A stretch of DNA of 64,000 bases from Colocasia esculenta (lineage: Eukaryota > Streptophyta > Magnoliopsida > Alismatales > Araceae): positions 35,546,713 to 35,610,712 of the forward strand of contig CM024755.1 in assembly GCA_014218235.1 (NCBI GenBank), in the 5' to 3' direction. Position 1 is the first letter of the stretch. Each line of letters opens with the position of its first letter. Shown piece after piece: positions 34,091 to 46,079 of the stretch. A model generated the notes under the pieces. It worked only from the letters and a program-made list of their open reading frames with translations. It searched no databases and had not been told where the DNA came from. A program made the translations under genes and the position numbers.

Positions 34091-36461
34091 CCTTGCTGCA
34101 GAGGAGGATTTGTATTTGTTGCAGAAGCCCAGCTGCATCGCCATGTCCCTGGACCTGATGGAGGCAGGGTTCCGGCTACCGATTCCGGCGGTCGTGCAAG
34201 ACATTTTTATCGCGTGGGGGGTTTCCCCTATTCAATTGTCGCCGAATTCTTGGCACATGATCTGCATTTTCTGCATCTCCTGCATGGTGCGGAAGATCGA
34301 GTCGACGGCGGACCTCTTTAGGGCACACTTCAGCCTAGCGGCGTCCCCTATGACCGGCCTCGGCATCTTCTACATCAAGCACCGAGCAAACCAAATGCGT
34401 ATCGACTTCTCCCCCAGGTATTCCAACAACAAGGGATGGACACGTAGGGTGTTCTTCGTTGGTCGGAACCCAGGAGCTCCAGAGTGGGGAATACCCACTC
34501 GGGTTAGCGACCCTCACAACAAGGATGTGGTCCCGTTCCTGATACGGGATGCGGCGAAGACCTCAGAGCGCCTCAGCAATATCTATGTGTCGAAAGCTGA
34601 GGAGTACTTAACTGAAGCCCAACTGGTGAAGCATGGGCTCAGTCAAGCGTGGAGTAAGTAAAATCCTCGTCCTTTAGAGATTCGTTGTTTCACCGAGGAG
34701 GCCACCACCTGACCTTCCCCTTGCGCAGGTGTGGAGGAGCTGGCGGCCGGCTGCGATACGAAGGAGATGGGCCTGTACGCCGAGCAGATTTCCATCACCT
34801 CGCACATAGAGGTGGTTTGTGAGGGCCCCCTCAAGACCACTCCCACACCGAGCTGCCCCGCAAGTGGGCAACCCGCGGAGAAGAGGCCCATGCAGATCAA
34901 CCTTCGAGAGGAACCTAATCCCAGGGCAGCGAAGAAGGCGAAAAAGGCTGCAAAGCGGGTGGCCGAGCAAGTGGCCAGAGAGGAAGGAGAGGTGGCAGCC
35001 CCCCAGCCTCAGACGCAGAAGAAGAAGAGGAAGCTGGTGAAGGCGGCGTCGAAGGCCGTGCAACAGGCGGCCGAGGAGGAAGAGGCCCCCCCAGCTTGAA
35101 GCGCGGATGAAGCGCAAGGCTGCAAAGGTGGTCGAGCAAAGGGGGTCATAGATTGCACCCGAAGTACCACCCGTGACCACAGGTGGGGTGGCTATCGTGC
35201 TTGGACTCGTCGTGGTGAGCGACGAGTCTGAGGGCTCCTTTGGGGAGTGAGCGGAGATGTCTATGCCCCAAGGCCCTTTCGAAGGCTGAACAGAGGAGGT
35301 AGTTGTGGCTGGGGCCTCAAGCACCGCAGCCGCAGAGCAGATCATGGTCGAAGGCGAAGCTGTCGCCGCCCAAGGATCCACCTCCGGAGGGGCCGACGAG
35401 GCGGCGGCACGCGTAGAGGGGGTGCATGAAGGGAGCACGATCCGCACTCCCCCCACCGAAGTAGCGGTCGAAGTCCTGGCACAGACGGCTGCTGCGGGTT
35501 CCCACGAGGCTGAAGGGACGACTGAGACTGAGGAGGAAAGACCTCGGGGGTCTCCGACTACAGCGGAGGGCGCAGAGGCAACAGCCGGCGCGGATGCTGT
35601 TGAGGCGGTCAGAGGAGAGGAAACTTCTGTCGGGCAGACTAACGCTGCCGAGGAGGATCGCGCCTGCTCCGAAGAAGATCGCCTCCCCCTGACGCAGTCG
35701 CTGAAGGCGAAGGCTCCGTTGGCACCTTCGGCATCAGGTCTGGAGGCTGCCTTGGAGCGGATCCAACACGGCCTGGCCAAAGACCTGCCCCCTGCCTTAG
35801 CGCCTCTCACCTTGAAGTGTTGGCTCGGTGCTAAGGGTTGGGCCTGGAGAACACTCTCGAGCATTCGGAGGAGGTCTACCAGGCTAGGCACCGCTTCGAG
35901 GAGGAGGCAGAGGAGGATGTCGATGTGGAGGCGTTGGCAGATAGTGTTTCGAAGTCGCTATTGGTGTTGAAGTGGCTTGTCGGGCGTGCTCAGAACCATA
36001 AGCAGATGTGGGAGGCTGAATTTGCTTTCTGCAAAGAGCTTGAGGCACAACGCCATGCCTGGGAAGCCGAGCTGGAGGAGGAGATAAAGAACCTTAAAGA
36101 GGCACTCCGCACTTCCGAGCTTAATCTCACCATTGCTCGGGCGGAGAAGGAGACGGTCACGAACGTCCTGACTGAGGCCAAGACCCAAGGCGTTGCCGAA
36201 TACAAGGCGGGGCCAAGCTTCAAGGAAGACTTGGAGCAATATGGCGCGCATTGCTATAAGGTGGGCCTTGACGCTGGAGAGAATCGGGGACGCCAGCTAG
36301 CCTCGATAGAGTACGCTCGCGAGGCTTTTGAAGCTGCCCTTCATGAGTGCCTTCGTCGGGCCCAGGATCCGCACCTGGATGGGGTGCGCTTCATGCATTT
36401 CCAGTCAAGACGGATGACTCCTGGGAACGATGGTGCAGGCCCCTCCGAGCAGACCCCTTAG
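34091..36461 (+). pseudogene. Antisense ORF of the Tat element, 3' part
   Basis: It resumes the frame opened at 20406. Block one (34091-34653) is globular and ends at a GTAAGT donor. After a 75-bp intron, block two starts at 34729 in the matching frame. It is Lys/Ala/Glu-rich with nuclear-localisation-like basic runs. The frame then breaks at a C run near 35086-35092 and at stops near 35148 and 35248. An Ala/Glu/Gly-rich acidic region (35305-35810) follows, then a shift near 35830 and a long coiled coil (35838-36461). Block one resembles the plant-transposon-type domains seen in Tat antisense ORFs. No known enzyme motif is visible. Confidence 0.65.
34654..34728 (+). other. 75-bp intron in the antisense ORF
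   Basis: GTAAGT at 34654 and TTGCGCAG ending at 34728 bound a pyrimidine-bearing interval. Removing it joins the two open frames in phase (a codon split after its first base). Without splicing the frame stops six bases past the donor. Confidence 0.72.
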
Positions 36462-36819
36462 GTGTATCTCTTTTCTCTCTCTTTTTTTTGTTGCTCGTTC
36501 TGAATGAGAGGCCTTTGTAATAAAAATCTGAATAGATCCCTCTTTCTGGATATGCAAATGGCTTCTCTTTTTCTATCTTCTTCCTTTATGCTTGTTCTAT
36601 TTGGATCGGGATCCGTCGGTAGACAAGAGGTTCGCAGGTGCCGCACGGGCCGTTAGGACTGAGAAGTTTCGAACAGGGGTCTGCACCTAACACCTCTGTT
36701 ATAGGATTTTGGGTATCACGCTAGTCTTTCAAGCTGCATAGCTCCGACTAGGGGTGACCTGCTTATCCTGGAACCGATAGAACAGGAAGAAGAGAAGTAG
36801 GATGCCAAACATGAGGCTT
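36462..36819. other. Spacer between antisense ORF and integrase
   Basis: Tail-to-tail junction between the antisense ORF and the end of pol. It holds a T-rich run and an AATAAA-like site (near 36520) just past the antisense stop, a plausible poly(A) signal. Nothing else is recognised. Confidence 0.4.
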
Positions 36820-39800
36820 TTATAGATAATAAGCCTTTAAATTAGAAACATGCCAAGTTCGGGGTATGGCTTCGCCGCTAGGAGTAGCCAGCTTATAAGA
36901 GCCTTTCCCAAGGACCTGGGCGACCTGATAAGGTCCCTCCCATTTCGGGGCGAGCTTGCCAACTGCTCTTCGGGGGTCCGATGCCGAGCAGCGGCGCATG
37001 ACCATATCACCTTCGAAGAAGCGCCGCTCCCGAACTCGGGAGTTATAGTATTGCGCGAGTCGCTGTTGGTAGGAGACTAGCCTGATGCTGTCGTTACTTT
37101 GGCGTTCGTCGAGCATATCTAGGTTCTCCCTGAGTGTGCGATTATTGGCGGCTTCGTCGAAGTGTGTGGTTTGGATCATGGGGAGAGCCACTTCCAAAGG
37201 CACAACGGCTTCTGTGCCATAGGCCAGATGAAAGGGGGTCTCCCTAGTGGCCACTCGAGCAGTTGTTCGGTGACACCACAGCACGTTGGGGAGCTCATCA
37301 ATTCACGAACCTCCTGCTGCTTCAACTCTTGTGCGTATCCCATGCAGCAATGTTCTGTTGGCATTCTCAACCAGATCGTTTGCCTAGGGATGTGCTACTA
37401 AGGTGAAGTGGTTGTAGATGCCGAGCTCGGAGCATTTCTACTTGAAGAACGTGCTGTCGAACTGCTTCCTGTTGTCGGAAGTGATCACCTTTGGGACACC
37501 AAATCGGCAGAGGATATTCTTCCAGACAAACTTCCACGCGGCTTGGTCAGTGATGGTAGAGACGGGTTCTGCTCAATCCATTTGGTGAAGTAGTCGATGG
37601 CCACAAACAGAAATTTCTTTCGCCCTTGAGCTTCTGGGAACGGACCGAGGATGTCAATCCCCCATCTGGAAAAAGGACATGGTTCGAACAGGGTATGTAG
37701 TTGTTCGGCTGGCTGCTTAATGAGCTGCCCAAACTTCTGGCATTCTGGACACCTTCTGATGAAGGACATGCAGTCTTTTTGCAAAGAAGGCCACCAGAAT
37801 CCTGCTCGAATGATGCTTCGCGCCAGCGTTCTAACCCCTAAGTGGCTTCCGCACAGGCCCTCATGGACCTCTTCAATGGCCGGTGTTATTTCTATAGGGT
37901 TAAGGCACTGCAGAAGAGGCCTCGAGAGGGATCTCTGGTACAGATGGTCTTCAATGAGGGTGAACCTATGGGATCGTAGTCTAACTCTGCGAGCTTCGCC
38001 TTGATCGGGCGGAAGCTCACCTCGAAGCAGATAGGCCACAAGAGGGTCCATCCAGCTTGGCACCGGAAGACCTGCCTCTATGGCCGCTATATCCACTTCG
38101 GTGCTCGATAACACGAGCTCTTCTATAAATATGGAGCGAGATGGGGCGATGTCACCTGAAGATGCCAACTTGGCAAGCGCATTGGCCCACGCATTCTGCT
38201 CCCTTGGGACGTGAACGACTTCAAAGTAGAGGAGGCCCTCTGCTCGGTTTTTGACCTACTGGAGGTACTGCGCCATGCGGGGCTCCCTTGCTTCAAAGTG
38301 TCCATTCACCTGGCTGGCGACCAGCTGCGAGTCACTGAAGACCCGGAGTCAGAGTGCTTTGAGGTGCCTAGCAATTCGGATTCCGGATAGAAGTGCTTCG
38401 TATTCAACCACGTTGTTGGAGGCGGAGAAGCGGAACCTTAGGGCATACTGGAACTCTAAACCTTCTGGGGAGGTGAGAACCAAGCCTACTCCGCTCCCTA
38501 TGACACAAGAGGATCCATCCACATAGAGCTCCCATGGGGGCTCGTCAGCCACTGGAGGGTCATGCTTGGCCGGAAGGGTGCATTCCGCGACGAAGTCCAC
38601 CAACGCTTGCGCCTTGATGGCCGTTCTTGGACGGTAGCTGATGTCAAACTCTCCAAGCTCGATGGCCCATTTGATAAGCCTGTCGGAAGCCTCTGGCCGC
38701 TGAAGAATGAGCTTCAACGGTTGGTCGGTAAGGACCGTGATTGGATGGGCTTGGAAGTAAGGCCTGAGCTTCTGTGCGGCTGTCACCAGAGCCAGAGTGA
38801 GCTTCTCTGCTCGAGGGTACCTTCTTTCATCCTCCTGAAGGACCATGCTGATGTAATAGACTGGGTGCTGCACCGCTGCCTCTTCCCTGATCAACACTGC
38901 ACTGATGGAGTGTTCGGTGACTGAAAGATATACGAACAAGGGTTCCCCAAGCACAGGTTTTTAGAGAACAGGCGGGGCTACCAGATATGCCTTCAGCTCG
39001 GTGAAGGCCACTTCGCATTCCTCGGTCCACCGTACATGCCCCCTTGCTGTGAGGCGCCTTTGAGGCCTCACAGCAACTTGAAGAAGTTAAAGCTTCTTTC
39101 CGCCACTCGGGACATGAACCGGTTAAGTGCGGCGAGACGTCCAGTGAGGCGTTGGACGTCACACACTGTCTTGGGACTGCTCATCTCTAGTATAGCTCGG
39201 ATCTTCTCGGGGTTGGCCTCTATTCCCCTGTTTGAGACAAGGAATCTGAGGAACTTACCCGAGCGTACTCCAAACACACACTTTGCTGGGTTGAGCTTCA
39301 TGTTATTTTCTTCGAGGTCGGTGATGTGGTCGGCGCTCGGAAGCGTCTTAACCAACATATCATCGACGTAGACCTCCATGTTACACCGAATCTGTGGCTC
39401 AAACATCTTGTTGACCAGCCGCTGGTACGTTGCGCCCGCATTTTTTAGACCAAAAGGCATCCTGGTAAAGCAGTATAGGCCCAGGTCGGTGACGAACGTG
39501 GTGGCATCCTGGTCTGAAGGATGCATGCTGATCTGATGGTAATAAGAATAAGCATCCAAAAAGCTAAGAAGCTCGTGACCGGACGTGGCGTCCACCATCT
39601 GGTCAATGCGCAGCAATGGGAAGTTGTCCTTGGGTATTGCTTTGTTGAGGTCCTTGTAGTCCACGCACATACGCCATTTGCCGTTGGCCTTGCGCACGAG
39701 GACCACATTGGAGATCCACTTCGGATAATGAGCTTCCCGGAGAAGCCCAACAGCTCAGCTTTTGACAACATGATTCTGGATCACGGTCTGCCATTCACGA

Positions 39801-40354
39801 TTGACGGGTCGTCGTCTTTGCTGGACCGGTAGCACCTTTGGGTCCAGGCGAAGGCGATGCACCATCACTTCCGGGGGAATGCCTGGTAGTTCATCGTCCG
39901 ACCACGCAAACACGTCCAAGTTGGCCAACAAGAAAGCCTTGTAGCCTTGCTACTCGGCTTCTGAAAGCAATGCGCCAATGTAAAGGACATGTTCGGGGTC
40001 GTCATCCACCTATACTAGAAGCAGGTCCTCGACAGGGGTTCCTCGACAGGTGGAAGGCTGGTCGGTTGGTGCGGGCACAGTCGTGGGCGCTGCGAGGGGC
40101 TGCTTGTCTCTCAAAGAGAGAACATAGCACCATCGAGATTCACGCTGACTTCCGAGCACCTCACCGATTCCACCTGGAGTGGGGAATTTCATCTTCTGAT
40201 GGAGAGACGAAGGTACAACTTTAATTCGGCCGATCAAGCCCCTGCCAAGAATAGCATTGTATCCAAGCATGCTTCGAATAACCAAGAAGTCCACCATCTT
40301 GGTTACGCTCCTCGGGGCCATCCCAAGAGTGATCGGGAGGTGTGCCCATCCCAT
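36820..40354 (-). pseudogene. Gypsy Pol (Tat type): protease end, RT, RNase H, archaeal-type RNase H, integrase
   Basis: The C-terminal protease motif NAILGRG lies near 40250. RT (39706-39068) has the RMPFGL motif and YVDD near 39365. The first RNase H is at about 38940-38650. The second, archaeal-type RNase H (LYVDGSS near 38540, then EYEALL and SDSQL near 38330) defines the Tat clade. Integrase has the HHCC zinc region (CPECQKFG near 37740), then the DILGPF core near 37650, and a C-terminal GPYQV region ending at 36820. Frameshifts and stops near 38950, 38260, 37480 and 37290 break the frame, so the copy is inactive. Confidence 0.9.
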
Positions 40355-40390
40355 GGGTTGAACCGAGACCCCTGAGAAGCCGAACAGAGG

Positions 40391-41956
40391 CTACTCTACT
40401 GGGGTGAGCTGGTCGATTTTTAGACCCATAAGTAAGAAACAATCGTAAGCCAATACATCCGGCGCACTTCCATTATCCATCAGAATCTGGGGCACGGTAC
40501 AGTGGTTGATGGTGGCCAAAACGACCAACGCATCAGTGTGTGGAGTAGAGACTCCTACAAGATCTTCGTCCGAGAAGGTTATAGCCTCCTCGGACCGTGC
40601 GCGTGAGGGATTGGGGGGATAGGGACCTGAGCGAGGCACTAGGGGCATGTCCACTACGTGCACCCGCCGAGCATAGTCGCTCTGGCTTTGATTACTTTCT
40701 CCGCCTGCGCCGAAACCTCCCACGATCACATTGATCTCCTGCCCATTGGGCTCGTTGTTGATGGGTTGCTCGGGGGTTCGCTCTCGGCATCTTGGGCGGT
40801 CTTCATTGCGGTGCACATACCGTCCAAGATAGCCGCGCTTGATCAAGGACTCGATCTCCTGGCAGCACTCGGAGGTGGCGTGGCCGTGGTCGCGGTGGAA
40901 GCGACAGTACTTATTTTGGTTGCGCCTGTGGGGATCAGAGCGCATCCTTGGTGGCCACCGAGCATAAGGCTCATCCCGGATCTCAGCCAGGATCTGTTCG
41001 GAAGCCACCGTGAGCGGTGTGTAGTCGGTGAAGGGGCGAGGTCAGCACAGCGAGTCCCCATTGCGACGGCCTTTCTTTCGATCGCGGTCGGAACCGTTGT
41101 CGGAAGGCCTCTTCTTATCCGATTGATCGCCCTGCTCTGCTCGACCAGCGGCCAGGCTCTCCTCGCATGCCGCATGGCACTGAGTAGTAGAGAGCAGCTC
41201 GGCGAGAGTAGAGGGCTGCTATACCCACAACGTCCTTTGAAGGAAGCCATCTCGGGTGCCCTGGATGAGGGCACTGGTGGCCAATGGGACATCGAGGCGA
41301 GGAATGCGGAGCGCTTCGGTCCGGAACCTTTTGACGTAGTCCCAGAGCACTTCGTCCTTCTTCTGCCGAACAAACAGAAGAGACGCCACTATGCGTGGCT
41401 GAGACCTTCCACCGAGGAAGTTGTCCCGGAAGGATTTCTTCAACTGGTGGAAGGAAGAGATGGAACCTGCGGGGAGGGCTTCGAACCATGCCCACGCGGT
41501 CTCCTTCAGGGTGGCCGGAAAGGCCCAGCATTTGGTCGCGTCTGATGCTCCATAGAGCACCATATGCGACTCAAAGCCGTGGATGTGATCAGCGGGGTAT
41601 GTGGTGCCATCGTAGGGCGCAATGGTGGGCAGAGGTAGCTTCGGGGAGACCCGGGCTTCCAAGATCTCCATGGTGAACGGGGAGTGGAAGTCTAGGTCCT
41701 CGTCCATCAGGGCTTTGCCTTTTGCCCTTTGAATCATCGCATACATGCGATGCTCCAGGTCGGCGACGCGACAGAGGCGTCTGTCAAACTCCTGACCAGA
41801 GTGCACAGAGCCCTCACGTCTAGTCCTGTGGGGGTTGACGCCTACGACGGAACGTGGGGGAGGCAGAACCACTGTGGAGCGACGAGGCGAATTCTCCCTC
41901 CGCTCCGGTGTCCGGCACGCCGACGGGGCCCGGCGCGACCGGCGAGGTGACTCCAC
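40391..41956 (-). pseudogene. Gypsy Gag and start of protease, broken
   Basis: Gag begins at 41956 with an Arg/Ser/Pro-rich tail, then the retrotransposon Gag core (AWAWFEALPAGSI near 41480) to a stop at 41219. A second open segment (41008-40391) carries an atypical knuckle (YCRFHRDHGHATSEC near 40900) and the protease active site as MDNGSA near 40465, where the usual DTGSA Thr is Asn. The gap between the segments is frame-disrupted. Confidence 0.85.
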
Positions 41957-42301
41957 CTACTGCTCCCGCAGCACCAAAGGGGTGTGAGATCGTCAATGAG
42001 ATGACCCCGCCTGCTGCTCTGATGAGGGAGGAACCGTTAGGGCCGGTTGCCCAACCAACTGGGCTTGGAGGCCCTGACAGATTCCTGCCAGATGTTGCAT
42101 TTGTCCCCAGAGTTCCGCCACCTCCTAGGCAGTTACGAGCACAGCGATAGCTGGTACATCGCCGATTGCTCCGGAGGGGGCGATGACGACGTCGACAGGG
42201 GGGACTCGATCGCGGGAGTCCACACGCAACTCCTGAGACCTGGTCACCCGGCTACCAAGGTTCTGGTGAGAGGAACGTCCGCGAGCCATGGCTGATGTCG
42301 T

Positions 42302-42320
42302 TCCCACAGACGACGCCAAA
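42302..42320 (-). other. Primer-binding site of the gypsy element
   Basis: Right beside the 5' LTR the minus strand reads TTTGGCGTCGTCTGTGGGA. This is close to the TGGCGCCGT-type PBS used by many Tat/Athila elements, which resembles the tRNA-Asp 3' end, with one CpG-to-TpG-like change. Confidence 0.65.
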
Positions 42321-43094
42321 TGTTGTGGTGTATTCCTGTTTAGGCCGGAGCCAAACGGGCCTCCACTGAGAAGAGGGAAAGTGATCGCCGATGCGGATGG
42401 AAGCATGCAAGAATCAGAACGAGATCAGGGGGGCCCGGTTGAAGAACCGGGGAGAACCCTCTGATGCCTAAGTTAGTGGACTGTAGAGGCTTGAAAGAAA
42501 GAAGTTCTCTGGTGTGTGTGTGAGTTGCGCGAGGGCGAGTACAAGTGCTCAAGGTTGCGTACCTTTGCATGGAAGTTACCTGGGCCTTTTATAGGCGGAG
42601 GTACTGAAGGAATGGGACGGGTCATCCCTTAACATTGCTAGAAAGGATGCGCCAGTTGGCGCCCTTGGTGGGGAGTTAGGCGTTGAGGCGCCCGTTGAGG
42701 GGCCCTGCAGTTAATGCACCACTTGATCGTGGGGCGCGTGCTGCGCAGCCGTTGCGACCGTCGCTAAGAAGCGAGGGGGCTGCCCAGACCCTTATGGTCG
42801 TAAGGTACCGAGCAGGGGGCCTACTTGGTAGCTAAACTTGTCGTTCGGTGTTCGGTGGCCGAGAGCATAGCTCGTGCCAATGAAGCAGCAGCGTGCTTCG
42901 AACAGGGCCTGTCCGGTAGACGATGTCTGGGCCTAGAGGTGTCCTGGTGTAGAGACCATACTCGGCAGCTCTTGGGCCACACCCAAGGACACGCGGCGGC
43001 CTACAAGAAGGCCACGTCAGCCTGATGTGCCATGATGGGCCGTGCAGGGCCATGATGGGCTCCGTGGGCCTAGGGGCTAGAAATAGACTCCACA
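42321..43094 (-). repeat. 5' LTR of the gypsy element
   Basis: Same length as 19210-19983 and TG...CA ends. A CCTATAAAAGG TATA box on the minus strand near 42588-42598 drives transcription toward gag. Many of the differences from the partner LTR are transitions. Confidence 0.93.
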
Positions 43095-43220
43095 ATCTTC
43101 ATCGCCGATCATCCACTGTGTGGATATCGCTAGAGAGAGTCTTGAGAGAGCTCCTTCAAACAAGGACTAGTTCTACGCTTTAGGGGATATACGATCTCCC
43201 CTAGGTGAGATTGTCTCACA
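43095..43220 (+). repeat. LTR-like sequence, right part
   Basis: It starts with ATCTT, the right target-site copy, and ends at GTCTCACA, taken as the LTR 3' end because the next bases already look like the Ulp1-type gene. It contains the inverted pair GGGGATATACGATCTCCCC (43182-43200). It is read as the continuation of 17679-19209. Confidence 0.45.
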
Positions 43221-46079
43221 CCTTATTTGTATGTATGTTTACATGTACTGTACATCATAGCCCGATCAAGTACATGGATGGAAATCGATTTTTGTTTTAC
43301 GTCTGCTGTGCATGTGATGCCTTAAGTCAATTTCCAACACCAACATATGGAGAAGTTGTAAGTATTTGGTACTTACCCATCTTTTTGCCGCAACCATGTA
43401 CCTTTTACTCCCTTTAATTGAATTATATGATGTGGCTCTCTTCTTCTTCACATCGACCACTAATAGGTGCCAGTGGTTGCTTGTAAATAAGATGAAGAAT
43501 AAGAGATCCACTTTGTCAATATCTCCTTTAGTGGCCATGTGAGGAAGGGAGCTTTTCATCATTTTTACGCTCTCCGGAATTTTTGACATGTTGCTTTGAA
43601 AGCTGTGCAGTAAGAGGGCAAGCGTGTAAGTGCATATATGATACTCATTTAGTGGATTCTCCATCTTGTCAATGAGGAATTGGAAACCAATATCAATTGC
43701 CTGAAATTAAAATGCAAGTCGTAGTGAGTCTAAATACCTTGAATTCAATACTTGACATTACATTAATATACAAGAACTTACATTATCAACAATGAGCTTT
43801 CCAAAAAGAATGGCACGAATATGTTCTCGAGTTACATAACCATCCCACCTGTTGTTCATGACTTTTATCCTATTCAATAATCAAAAGTTGTTTAAGTTAT
43901 ATTTTTCACCATACACTTGAATAATTAGTGAAGCTTACCCGTCAATAGTTTGGCAAAGAAATGTGTGGATAATTTTGTTTTGCTCCTCAAGCAATAAATC
44001 ATGTCCACAAAAATCTCTCCTAGATTCAAGGAATGGCTACAACAAGAATTGGTTTCACGAATTATATTAGGTTCCATGAATTATATTAATTGGAATGGTA
44101 GCTTCTAAGCAAGTATATTACAAAAATAGTAAATTACCTGGCCATGTTTTATTGAATTGGTAGCTTCAGGGTCCTCCTCCTCATTCATGACAATCACCTT
44201 ATATTCTTCTTTGTCCTCCTCCTTCAGAGTAGCCACATTCTCAGCCATCTCTACCACTTTGTCTAATTCATCCACATCTATGGGGGCCGGGGAGGTTGAT
44301 GAGCCTCCTTCTTCAGTTTGGCCCATATTTGTCATGTCTTTGACTTCATTTTCAGGTCCAGTAGTGAAGGATTTTCTTTCAGCCATGTAGCTCTTCATCT
44401 GCTTAAAAAGGGAGCCAAGCTTTGTTCCAAATTCTTCTAACTCCCTCCTTGTTTGCCTATCTCTTTCCTCAATCCTACACACTACACATGTTAGCTCGTT
44501 GCGCATTTCTGACATGACTTTACTCCACTTTGATTTTGTCTCCTCACTCTCCTCCTTGTCCTTCTCTTTCTTGTTCTCCTGCCTCTCCTTCTCCTCCTTC
44601 TACTCCTCCTCCTCCTCCCCATCATCCACCTTAGTGGAGCTCTCCAGTCCACTAAGCAACCATTCCTCTTCAGAGTGAGGAATCAAGTGTACCAAAATCT
44701 ACAAAATATCAAGTAAAGTCACATTACATAAATATTGAGCATTAAATAAAATTATAAAAGTAATACAATGAAACAGGATCATAGTTGCTCAGCTTTTAGA
44801 TTTTCAGCCTGAACTTGGACTTTCCTCTTTTTTGGAGCTTCCCACAACAGGATGCGGGGGAAAGCTATTTTATTAATCGGCCTTTGCAACCTTGTGTGTT
44901 CCAACAACCAAACCTATGCACAAAAAATGTTAGGAGACATCTCATCATAATATTAAAATAGATTTAAAAAAAAAACTTAGCTTAACTTACACACAAGGCT
45001 GTAGAACAACCATATATAAAGCGTTTGCCCTCCAAATCTGATTTATTATTCCTCTTGGCAAGCGTCTTCACACCAGATATCTTATTTTTTGCTGCTTCAT
45101 GGGCATCATCCATCTTGTTTAGAATGAGTTTCTGAAAACCATCAGCACATGCAAAGTCTTCAACTCTATCTTGATCATCTAAGTAATGAAGCATTTGTGA
45201 AGGACATGTAAAGTTGATCCTTTGCACAAGAAAGGTGCTCAAACGAAGAAGAATCCAAAGCCGCACAGTATTGGCCACTTCATTCGTCTCATTGGACTTT
45301 ATTATTCCATGAATCAAAATTTTGATACATTCTCTACCAAACTTTTGAGTATTTGATAATCGACTATGTAGAACAGATTTTTGCACTGGATTGCTAATGG
45401 GCACATCTCGCCCGACAAAAGGAACTCCAAGTATCAATGCAACATCATTAGCTATGAAAGGAATAATTGTTGTCCCAAACTTGAATAGATCTTTCCCTTC
45501 CCATGCAAGGATTATCTCTTCTAAAAAACTAATGTTGAATGCCCGTCCTGTACGAGAAAAAAGAGGTTCTCCTCATTAATTCTATATGACATTTTCAAAA
45601 TTCCAAACCATCTCTATCGCTGTAGTAGATATTCATTAGACATCGACTTATTAGTGGGTGCACTGGTCGTTTCTTTACTCTCTTCTTTGCTGGCAAAAAA
45701 AAAAACTCAATTTAGCTACTAAATATCGTATGCTAAGGGTAGACAATGTGTGTGCTGAAGATATATATACATGGTCAAATGTCAAATATATGTGTTGAAG
45801 ATATGTATATAAATAGATGCATTGAATTCTCACCTGATTTTTCGTTTGACCTCACACAAGCCCTCTTTTTCTGGGAGCTCCCAATTCACATACTTGCTCA
45901 GCTTCCAACATGTTAAATTGAATTCTGACATAATGTTTTGACCTTCGTTTTGGTGGAGGTACTGGAGCAGGTAGGAAGGGGGATGCCGGTGGCTTTACAA
46001 TGTTCTCACATAGAGGGGAAGATGGGAACGTAATGCTATTAGCCTTAGACTCCATTGGCCCTTCGAACCCTAACAACAC
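43221..46079 (-). pseudogene. Transposon-type gene with plant-mobile-domain-like and Ulp1 (C48) protease regions, decayed
   Basis: Exon-like blocks on the minus strand. An N-terminal basic/Pro-rich block lies at 46079-45852. A block at about 45548-44982 has ALILGVPFVGRDV and an LRLSTFLVQR region, as in plant mobile/DUF1985-type domains. A block near 44900-44780 begins VWLLEHT; an acidic linker and coiled coil span 44690-44105. The last block, 43664-43266, matches the Ulp1 core (HWHLLVVDVKK near 43470, catalytic His and Asp region). The expected catalytic-Cys segment near 43250 reads GYD then VQYM, so the Cys-Gly pair seems deleted. Such fusions are carried by Mutator-like and CACTA transposons. 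Its 3' end is cut at the LTR. Confidence 0.6.

Larger units (their letters stand above)
19210..43094 (-). mobile_element. Tat-lineage Ty3/gypsy retrotransposon, split by a copia insertion
   Basis: Matching 774-bp LTRs (19210-19983 and 42321-43094) flank Gag, protease, RT, RNase H, a second (archaeal-type) RNase H and integrase on the minus strand. A further ORF lies on the opposite strand between integrase and the 3' LTR. The double RNase H and the antisense ORF are hallmarks of the Tat clade (Retand/Ogre-like). The LTRs differ at about 50 positions by eye. With a commonly used plant LTR rate of 1.3e-8 per site per year this would be a few million years. A 13.5 kb copia element sits at 20540-34085. 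Without it the element would be about 10.3 kb. Confidence 0.93.

Noticed and set aside
34674..35891. 405-codon minus-strand open frame
   Set aside because: Shadow of the antisense ORF on the plus strand; Ser/Ala/Pro-rich composition follows from the GC-rich Glu/Ala-rich coding strand.
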